Part shown: positions 1 to 4,769 of the stretch, piece after piece
How the letters are laid out: each line of letters opens with the position of its first letter
Position numbering within the stretch: position 1 is the first letter of the stretch
DNA from: Collinsella aerofaciens
GTDB lineage: Bacteria > Actinomycetota > Coriobacteriia > Coriobacteriales > Coriobacteriaceae
Direction: 5' to 3'
Length of the DNA: 6,643 nucleotides
NCBI GenBank assembly: GCA_030841765.1
Contig: JAUUSS010000114.1
Coordinates: 1-6,643 of the forward strand
Program-made: the position numbers and the translations under genes
The notes under the pieces: model-generated
Database searches by the model: none
What the model was told of the DNA's origin: nothing
Seen by the model: only the letters and a program-made list of their open reading frames with translations

Positions 1-15
1 AAAGGTCGAGGACAT
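1..15 (-). CDS. Start of a further operon gene, cut by the window edge
   Basis: Only five codons (Met-Ser-Ser-Thr-Phe) are visible, so no function can be read. The start is supported by an unusually good ribosome binding site: the last codons of aroA form a GAGGAGGAA stretch, and the ATG follows the aroA TAG by a single base. This places it in the same operon and makes translational coupling to aroA likely. Position after aroA suggests another shikimate or aromatic amino acid gene such as shikimate kinase, chorismate synthase or prephenate dehydratase, but that is inference from context only. Confidence 0.5.
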
Positions 16-16
16 G

Positions 17-1336
17 CTATTCCTCCTCGAGTGTGACCTTGCCGCCCAGCAGGCTGTAGTGGTCGAAGAAATCGTGATAGGACTGGTTGACGGCCTCGGC
101 GCCGTGGATCACGACCTCGCCGGTGGCGCGGCTCGCGGCGATGGCGGCCATCATGGCGATGCGGTGGTCGTTGTGCGAATCGACCTCGCCGCCGGTGAAG
201 GCATCGACGCCCTTGATGATGAGGTCATCGCCGGCAATGCGCACCTGCGCGCCCAGCGCGGTGAGCTCGCGGGTGGTGGTGACCAGGCGGTCGGATTCCT
301 TGATACGCAGACGGGCGCAATCGCGGATAAAGGTGCGGCCCTGTGCCAGGGAGGCCACGGCCGAGATAACGGGCACGAGGTCGGGGATGTCGTGGGCGCT
401 CATCTCAAAGCCGGCGAGTTTGTCGGACTGCACGGTGGCGGCGTTGGTTGAGCGCACGATGCGGGCCCCAAAGCGCGAAAGCGCGGCGAGCACGTTGCGG
501 TCGCCCTGTGCAGAGCTCAGGGACACACCCTCGACGGTGATGGGATCGGTGCCGATGGCGCCGGCACACAGCCAAAAGGCGGCGTTGGACCAGTCGCCCT
601 CGACGGCCACGCTGCCGGGCGTGCGGTACGAGCCGCTGCTCACGCGGAAGTTCGTGACCTCGGGCTGGCCGTCCTTGGCCGGAATACGCTCGACGTTGAC
701 CTCGACGCCAAAGGCCTTCATGGCCTGGATGGTCAGGTTGATGTAGGGGCGGCTCTCGATGAGGCCGGTTACCTGCACGCAGGAGGGCTGGGCCAGCAGC
801 GGGGCTGCCAGCAGCAGGCCGGAGATATACTGCGAGCTCACGTTGCCCGGCAGCACAAAGGTACCCGGGCGCATGCGGCCGCTCGTCTTGAGCGGAAAAC
901 CGCCCAGGCCCTGCAGGTCGCAACCGGCGGCGATGATCTCGTCCGAGAGCGGGGAGAGCGGGCGGGCGCCCAGGCGGCCCTGGCCCACGAAGGTGGCATT
1001 CGCACCCAGCGCGCAGGCGACGGGCAGCATAAAGCGCAGCGTGGAGCCGCTTTCGCCGCAGTCGAGCGTGCCGCCGGCAAGGGCCTTGAGCAGGCCAAAC
1101 TCAACACTCTTCATGGTGGGGTGGACCTGGAAGCCGTCCTCGACGGTCTCGATGCGAGCGCCCAGGGCCGTAAGGCAACGCACTGTAGCCTCGATGTCTG
1201 CGCAGGTGGTGTTACAGGTGACGTGTGTTTCGCCGTTGGCAAGCGCGGCGCAGATGATCAGGCGATGCGCCATCGACTTGGACGCGATGGCGGGAACGGT
1301 GCCCTTGAGCGGGGACGGGGTGATGCGGGCTAGCAT
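17..1336 (-). CDS. aroA: 3-phosphoshikimate 1-carboxyvinyltransferase (EPSP synthase)
   Basis: Joins phosphoenolpyruvate to shikimate 3-phosphate, the sixth step of the cytosolic shikimate pathway. At 439 aa it has the normal length for the two-domain inside-out barrel fold. Visible active-site elements are Lys20-Ser21 and Arg25 near the N-terminus, the ESGSTLRF segment (95-102), GQGRLGARPL (118-127, matching the E. coli Arg124 region), SSQY (167-170), the catalytic Asp319 in IPDL, RIKESDR (344-350) and NDHRIAM (389-395). One oddity is Gln418 in VNQSYHDFF, where most family members have Lys (E. coli Lys411). The start overlaps the aroB end by 7 nt (ATGCTAG) and has an AAGGGAG SD 10 nt upstream inside aroB. 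This is the third coupling point of the operon, and aroA is certainly cotranscribed with aroB. Identification is firm; full activity given Gln418 is less so. Confidence 0.97.
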   Translation of the reverse strand: MLARITPSPLKGTVPAIASKSMAHRLIICAALANGETHVTCNTTCADIEATVRCLTALGARIETVEDGFQVHPTMKSVEFGLLKALAGGTLDCGESGSTLRFMLPVACALGANATFVGQGRLGARPLSPLSDEIIAAGCDLQGLGGFPLKTSGRMRPGTFVLPGNVSSQYISGLLLAAPLLAQPSCVQVTGLIESRPYINLTIQAMKAFGVEVNVERIPAKDGQPEVTNFRVSSGSYRTPGSVAVEGDWSNAAFWLCAGAIGTDPITVEGVSLSSAQGDRNVLAALSRFGARIVRSTNAATVQSDKLAGFEMSAHDIPDLVPVISAVASLAQGRTFIRDCARLRIKESDRLVTTTRELTALGAQVRIAGDDLIIKGVDAFTGGEVDSHNDHRIAMMAAIAASRATGEVVIHGAEAVNQSYHDFFDHYSLLGGKVTLEEE

Positions 1337-2436
1337 GCGGATGCGTCTCCCTTCTGGCCGAGGCCCTCGGCAATGAGTTCGTGGAAAGTGGAAAGCGGCG
1401 TGCGGTCGATGCTGCAGCGGCCAATGTCGTGCGGAATCACCAGGTCGATGGTGTCGCCCGTGCGCTTCTTGTCGTGCAGCGCCTCGGCAAAGACGGCATC
1501 GGCATCTAGGTCGCAGCGGGTCTTGAGGCCATGGCGGGCGCAGAGCTCCTCAATACGACCGGGCAGTGCAGCATCGCAAACGCCGTGCAGGGCCGCTGCG
1601 CGCGTGATGATGCCCATGCCGATTGACACGCAGTTGCCGTGTCCGAGCTCAAAGTGCTCGCAGGCCTCGACGGCGTGTCCGGCGCTGTGTCCAAAGTTGA
1701 GGAGCTTGCGCTGGTTGGTTTCGCGCTCGTCGGCGACGACCACGGCGCGCTTGATGTCGATATTGCGGGCGATGATGAGCGCTACGCGGGTCACATCGCG
1801 GTTGAGCAGCTCCAGCGTGAGCGGTGTCTTCTCCAGCTCGGCAAAAAGCTCGGGGTCGGCGATTACGGCATGCTTGACGACCTCGCCGCAGCCGTCGGCG
1901 AACTGCTCGGGCGTGAGGGTGGCCAGGCACCCCACGTCGGCGATAACCACGCTCGGCTGCCAAAAGGCGCCGGCCAAGTTCTTGCCGGCAGCCAGGTCGA
2001 TGGCGGTCTTGCCGCCCACCGACGAATCAACCATGGCGAGCAGGCTCGTCGGGATCTGCACAAACTTGCAGCCGCGCATATAGGTGGCGGCCACGAAGCC
2101 CGCCACGTCGCCCACGACGCCGCCGCCGAGTGTCACGATCACGTCGGAGCGCGAAAGCTCGTGCTCGGCCACAAACTCCAAAATGGCAACATAGGTTTCG
2201 GCGCGCTTATGGGCCTCGCCGGCCTCGAAAGTGCAGATACTCACCTCGTAGCCCGATGCCTCCAGGCTCTGCTTAACGGGCATCTGGTAGAGCGGGCCCA
2301 CGTTGGTGTCCGTCACGATGACGGCCTTGGTACCGCCGGCAGTGGCGCGCACGAGCGGTCCCGCCTGCTCCAGCAAAAACGTGCCAACATGCACCTGGTA
2401 GGGGCGTGCAGTGTCGATATCGATGGTAATCGCCAT
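1330..2436 (-). CDS. aroB: 3-dehydroquinate synthase
   Basis: Converts DAHP, the product of the aroF enzyme encoded upstream, to 3-dehydroquinate; this is the NAD- and divalent-metal-dependent second shikimate step. Length (368 aa) is typical. An N-terminal nucleotide-binding domain carries EAGEAHKR (71-78), GGGVVGDVAGF (104-114) and QIPTSLLAMVDSSVGGKTAID (127-147, quoted as two adjoining blocks: QIPTSLLAMVD and SSVGGKTAID). GKNLAGAF (151-158) and GEVVKHA (184-190) follow. The three metal ligands are all present: Glu185, His250 in LNFGHSAGHA, and His266 in HGN, with the same 16-residue spacing between the histidines as in the Aspergillus enzyme. The ATG has an AAAGGA SD nine bases upstream. 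It lies 36 nt after tyrA with no terminator in the gap, and its end overlaps aroA, so it sits inside the operon. The first aa MAITIDIDTARPYQVHVG match the usual family N-terminus. Confidence 0.97.
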   Translation of the reverse strand: MAITIDIDTARPYQVHVGTFLLEQAGPLVRATAGGTKAVIVTDTNVGPLYQMPVKQSLEASGYEVSICTFEAGEAHKRAETYVAILEFVAEHELSRSDVIVTLGGGVVGDVAGFVAATYMRGCKFVQIPTSLLAMVDSSVGGKTAIDLAAGKNLAGAFWQPSVVIADVGCLATLTPEQFADGCGEVVKHAVIADPELFAELEKTPLTLELLNRDVTRVALIIARNIDIKRAVVVADERETNQRKLLNFGHSAGHAVEACEHFELGHGNCVSIGMGIITRAAALHGVCDAALPGRIEELCARHGLKTRCDLDADAVFAEALHDKKRTGDTIDLVIPHDIGRCSIDRTPLSTFHELIAEGLGQKGDASAC

Positions 2437-2472
2437 AAGCTTCGGTCCTTTCGACCTGGCGTGATAGGTGGT

Positions 2473-3387
2473 CTAGTGGGAGGCCTCGTCGTCGAGCGCG
2501 CGCTTAATGCGGTCGCCCTCGGCAAGGAGATTCTCCAGATAGCGCTGGTCGCGGTCCTTAAGGGCGCGGCTGTAGGCGCCGAGCGATTCGATCAGATGGT
2601 CGATCTCGAAGGCGAGCGCATCGGCGTCGTCGATCATGAGCTCGGACCACATCTGCGGATTGAGGTGCGCCACGCGGGTGAGGTCGCGGTAGCTGCCAGC
2701 CGAAAAGCCGTGGTGGACCTGTGCAGTGGGGCTTTTGACGTAGGCGTTGGATACCACGTGCGCAAGCTGGCTCGTGAAGGCGATGACACGGTCGTGCTCG
2801 GCGGCGCTGGTCACGCTGAACTTGCCAAAGCCCAAGGGGCGCACCATCTCGCGCACCTGGCCCAAAAGCTCCAGTTTGAGCGCATCGTCCACCGCGGGCG
2901 GCACGAGCACGAGTGGCGCGCCCTGGAACAGATCGGCGCGGGAGTGCGCATAGCCCGAGTACTGCGTGCCCGCCATGGGGTGCGCGCCCACAAAGTAAAA
3001 GCCGTGCTCGCGGGCAAGCTCAAAGGCGCGCTCGCACACGATGCCCTTGACGCCCACCGTGTCGATCACCACGGGGCCCATGATGGCCTCGGTGTCGGTG
3101 GCGTCGGCGAGCGCCTGGGCGTGCGCCTCGAGCCACTCGATGCATGCCTCGGGATAGCAGGCAAGGACGATGATGTCGCATTCGCCGAGTGTCTTGTCGT
3201 TGAGCTCTCCGGCGACAGTGCCCATGCTGGCGGCCGTCATGACATCGTCATCGGGGTCCCAGGCCAGCACGCGGACGCCCGCCTGCGCATAGCCGCGGGC
3301 AAAACTGCCGCCGATGAGGCCAAGGCCGACGATGCCGGCGCACTTAGGGCCGCCCTGGTTAACGCGCGCGTTTCTCACTGTACCCAT
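2473..3387 (-). CDS. tyrA: Prephenate dehydrogenase, short form without ACT domain
   Basis: Oxidatively decarboxylates prephenate to 4-hydroxyphenylpyruvate, committing it to tyrosine. The Rossmann motif GLGLIGGS is at 21-28, and the second strand ends in Asp44 (VLAWDPD), which points to NAD rather than NADP. DTVGVKG (109-115), GAHPMAGTQYSGY (134-146, with the probable catalytic His136), SQLAHVVSNAY (206-216) and AGSYRDLTRVA (230-240, with the substrate Arg) are the family signatures. At 304 aa the protein ends after the helical dimerisation domain, so the C-terminal ACT domain of Bacillus-type enzymes and the chorismate mutase domain of E. coli TyrA are both absent. An arogenate dehydrogenase or dual-specificity cyclohexadienyl dehydrogenase is possible, since substrate preference cannot be read here. 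The start lies 3 nt after aroF, with its GGAG SD inside the last codons of aroF and a 6-nt spacer, which supports coupled translation. Confidence 0.93.
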   Translation of the reverse strand: MGTVRNARVNQGGPKCAGIVGLGLIGGSFARGYAQAGVRVLAWDPDDDVMTAASMGTVAGELNDKTLGECDIIVLACYPEACIEWLEAHAQALADATDTEAIMGPVVIDTVGVKGIVCERAFELAREHGFYFVGAHPMAGTQYSGYAHSRADLFQGAPLVLVPPAVDDALKLELLGQVREMVRPLGFGKFSVTSAAEHDRVIAFTSQLAHVVSNAYVKSPTAQVHHGFSAGSYRDLTRVAHLNPQMWSELMIDDADALAFEIDHLIESLGAYSRALKDRDQRYLENLLAEGDRIKRALDDEASH

Positions 3388-3390
3388 GGG

Positions 3391-4413
3391 CTACTCCATG
3401 GTCTCTTGGCAGACAACCTCGCGGATGGCTCGGATACGGCGCATGGTGTCGTCGAACTGATCGGGGGTGAGGGCCTGGGCGCCGTCGGACCAGGCGCGGC
3501 TCGGCTCGTCGTGGACCTCGATCTCCAGGCCGTTGGCACCGCAGGCGGTCGCGGCGAGCGCCATGGGTTCGACGTAGCGGGTGTAGCCGGTGGCGTGGCT
3601 GGGGTCGGCAACGACGGGCAGGTGCGACAGGTGGTGCAGCACCGGCACGGCGTTAAGGTCGAAGGTGTTACGGGTGCGGGTCTCGAAGGTGCGGATGCCG
3701 CGCTCGCACAGGATGACGTTGTCGTTGCCCTCGCTCATGATGTACTCGGCTGCCATAAGCAGCTCGTCGATCGTGCCGGACATACCGCGCTTGAGCAGAA
3801 TCGGGGTCTGGGTCTTGCCGACCTCCTTGAGCAGGGGGAAGTTCTGGGCGTTGCGGGCGCCGATCTGCATGACGTCAATCTTCTTGTCCAAGAAGACCTG
3901 CACGTCGCGTGGATCCATGATCTCGGTGACGATCGGCATGTCGAGCTCGGCAGACGCCTCGCACAGCAGGTCGAGGCCGGCGGGGCCCATGCCCTGGTAG
4001 GCGTAGGGGGAGGTGCGGGGCTTGTAGGCACCGCCGCGCAGCATCGTGGCGCCGGCGGCCTTTACGCGGCGTGCGATGCGGATGAGGTTCTCGCCCTCGA
4101 CGGAGCAGGGGCCGGCGATGACTTGGAACTGGTCGCCGCCGATCTTGACGCCGTGGCCGCAGTCGATGACGGAGTCCTCGGGGTGGAACTTACGGTTGGC
4201 ACGCTTAAAAGGCTCGGAGACGCGCTGCACGCGCTCGACGACATCCATGGACTCGAGCAGGAACGGGTCGATCTTGGTCGTATCGCCCACCAGGCCGATG
4301 ATCGTCTCGTTCTCGCCGCGCGAGACATCGGTCTTCAGGCCCTTTTTCTCAATCCAGCTGACGATATGGCTGACGGCCTCGTCGCTGGCGCTCTGCTTTA
4401 AAATAGCAATCAT
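3391..4413 (-). CDS. aroF: DAHP synthase, type I-beta with N-terminal regulatory domain
   Basis: Condenses phosphoenolpyruvate and erythrose 4-phosphate to DAHP, the entry step of the shikimate pathway. It is 340 aa, nearly the 338 of the Thermotoga maritima enzyme. Residues 1-70 resemble the ferredoxin-like (ACT-like) domain that in Thermotoga binds Tyr or Phe for feedback inhibition. The barrel carries GPCSVE (101-106), LRGGAYKPRTSPY (125-137), GARN (185-188), LKRG (207-210), CERGIRTFE (236-244) and DPSHATG (270-276). All four metal ligands are present (Cys103, His273, Glu299, Asp310), each one higher than the Thermotoga numbers. I chose the ATG at 4413 because AGAGG lies 6 nt upstream and the protein then begins MIAILKQ, as relatives do. 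An in-frame ATG at 4461 would add 16 residues but lies in a terminator loop without an SD. First gene of the operon; the symbol follows common annotation usage. Confidence 0.96.
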   Translation of the reverse strand: MIAILKQSASDEAVSHIVSWIEKKGLKTDVSRGENETIIGLVGDTTKIDPFLLESMDVVERVQRVSEPFKRANRKFHPEDSVIDCGHGVKIGGDQFQVIAGPCSVEGENLIRIARRVKAAGATMLRGGAYKPRTSPYAYQGMGPAGLDLLCEASAELDMPIVTEIMDPRDVQVFLDKKIDVMQIGARNAQNFPLLKEVGKTQTPILLKRGMSGTIDELLMAAEYIMSEGNDNVILCERGIRTFETRTRNTFDLNAVPVLHHLSHLPVVADPSHATGYTRYVEPMALAATACGANGLEIEVHDEPSRAWSDGAQALTPDQFDDTMRRIRAIREVVCQETME

Positions 4414-4419
4414 GGTGTG

Positions 4420-4430
4420 CCTCTCACCTC
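4420..4430 (-). promoter_or_regulatory. aroF ribosome binding site overlapping a leader ORF stop
   Basis: On the minus strand GAGG and GAGAGG blocks precede the aroF ATG; the AGAGG ends 6 nt before it, a good spacing. The TGA of the 20-codon leader frame (4426-4424) lies between the two blocks. A ribosome that finishes the leader frame would therefore end on top of the aroF initiation site. A small GGTG/CACC hairpin could also form over this site. The site decides the aroF start in favour of 4413. Confidence 0.75.
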
Positions 4431-4486
4431 GATGGATAACCCTTGCAAAAACGGCCCGCATCGCGAGCCGTGTATATATGGTGCAT
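4424..4486 (-). CDS. Possible 20-aa leader peptide of the aro operon
   Basis: A short frame runs ATG to TGA for 20 codons, directly upstream of and overlapping the aroF ribosome binding site. It has Tyr at codon 5 (TAC), Phe at 13 and Tyr at 17. The first Tyr codon lies immediately before the 5' arm of the terminator hairpin at 4447-4471. The ATG is only five bases after a TATAAA element, so the transcript may begin at or next to this ATG and be translated leaderless, as is common in Actinobacteria; no SD is possible. Against it: the frame is short enough to occur by chance, it has no run of aromatic codons as in classical Trp or Phe leaders, and it reads through the hairpin instead of stopping before it. 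I do not recognise the peptide. Confidence 0.4.
   Translation of the reverse strand: MHHIYTARDAGRFCKGYPSR
4447..4471 (-). terminator. Intrinsic terminator in the aroF leader (candidate attenuator)
   Basis: The minus strand reads ACGGCTCGC, a GAT loop, GCGGGCCGT, then continues the T run. This gives nine base pairs with one T-G wobble, a 3-nt loop and five T in a row (4451-4447). It lies after the probable aro promoter and 33 nt before the aroF ATG, so termination here would yield a transcript of only about 40 nt. No gene needing a terminator lies upstream on this strand, because the neighbour across the gap is transcribed the other way. On the plus strand the hairpin is not followed by T, so it acts only toward aroF. 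This position is that of a transcription attenuator, with regulation by an unknown signal. Confidence 0.75.
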
Positions 4487-4524
4487 GAGAGTTTATACTA
4501 TCTGACTCGCTTTTGCCTTCTAAA
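4487..4524 (-). promoter_or_regulatory. Probable promoter of the aro operon
   Basis: The minus strand holds TAGTATAAAC at 4500-4491, which offers a TATAAA (4497-4492) or TAGTAT (4500-4495) -10 element. A TTTAGA at 4524-4519 matches four of six -35 bases and lies 18 bp from TAGTAT, or 21 bp from TATAAA. With TATAAA as -10 the start of transcription would fall at or next to the A of the leader ATG at 4486. It is the only convincing AT-rich promoter-like segment before aroF, though the -35 is weak and the exact register is uncertain. Confidence 0.5.
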
Positions 4525-4560
4525 GTGGGCCGTTGCGCCGCGTCTTCCTCGGAATTGCAA

Positions 4561-4606
4561 AGCTTTTTCTTTTATTTTGATAGCCCGTGGCGCACTTGGG
4601 TATAAT
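4561..4606 (+). promoter_or_regulatory. Strong promoter of the tRNA-Arg gene
   Basis: TTGATA (4577-4582) and a perfect TATAAT (4601-4606) are separated by 18 bp, a near-consensus housekeeping sigma-factor promoter. T-rich sequence at 4561-4576 just upstream of the -35 resembles an UP element, as expected for a stable RNA gene. Transcription should start near 4613, about five bases before the mature tRNA 5' end. The divergent aro promoter lies about 60-100 bp away with no obvious shared operator. Confidence 0.85.
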
Positions 4607-4617
4607 GCCAAACGTTG

Positions 4618-4694
4618 GCCCTATTAGCTCAGGGGATTAGAGCGTCTGCCTCCGGAGCAGAAGGCCGTTGGTTCGAATCCAACATGGGGCACCA
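4618..4694 (+). tRNA. tRNA-Arg (anticodon CCG)
   Basis: The cloverleaf folds by eye. Acceptor arm GCCCTAT (4618-4624) pairs with ATGGGGC (4684-4690) with one T-G wobble; D stem GCTC pairs with GAGC (4627-4630 with 4640-4643). Anticodon stem TCTGC pairs with GCAGA (4645-4649 with 4657-4661); the T stem GTTGG pairs with CCAAC around the loop TTCGAAT. The seven-base anticodon loop CTCCGGA puts CCG at 4652-4654, so it reads the Arg codon CGG. Discriminator A is 4691 and CCA is encoded (4692-4694). It has its own strong promoter and a terminator, so it is a single-gene unit. Confidence 0.96.
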
Positions 4695-4706
4695 TCGAAC
4701 GCAAGG

Positions 4707-4738
4707 CCGTCCGAACCTCGCATGGTCCGGGCGGTTTT
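4707..4738 (+). terminator. Terminator of the tRNA-Arg gene
   Basis: CCGTCCGAACC (4707-4717) pairs with GGTCCGGGCGG (4724-4734) around a six-base loop, with one A-C mismatch and one T-G wobble, then TTTT (4735-4738). It begins 12 nt after the tRNA CCA, a normal position. An ATG in frame with the following ATPase (4722) overlaps this hairpin loop and stem, which argues against using that start. Confidence 0.7.
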
Positions 4739-4769
4739 CCTATACCGACGCGACGTGATGGGACGTGGT

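Noticed and set aside
1639..4401. A 920-codon plus-strand open frame opposite aroB, tyrA and aroF.
   Set aside because: It is the antisense shadow of three well-identified enzyme genes in GC-rich codons, where stops are rare in some antisense frames. The product is a low-complexity mix rich in Ala, Gly, Val, His and Asp with no recognisable domain, and it crosses gene boundaries.
4414..4461. An aroF start at the ATG at 4461, adding 16 residues.
   Set aside because: That ATG is in the loop of the terminator hairpin, has no SD, and the added residues do not resemble the N-terminus of type I-beta DAHP synthases. The ATG at 4413 has a good SD and the expected MIAILKQ start.
4494..4499. A plus-strand TATACT that could be a -10 element.
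   Set aside because: No -35 lies at the right distance, and it overlaps the minus-strand promoter-like sequence. The tRNA already has a much better promoter downstream.
4414..4500. A T-box or amino acid riboswitch in the aroF leader.
   Set aside because: The leader is only about 75 nt, shorter than a T-box, with no T-box core sequence or specifier stem, and I see no match to a known riboswitch core.
4672..4694. The tRNA 3' end as an integration (att) site for a mobile element.
   Set aside because: No direct repeat of the tRNA 3' end, integrase or change in base composition is visible; the flanking ATPase looks like a core gene.
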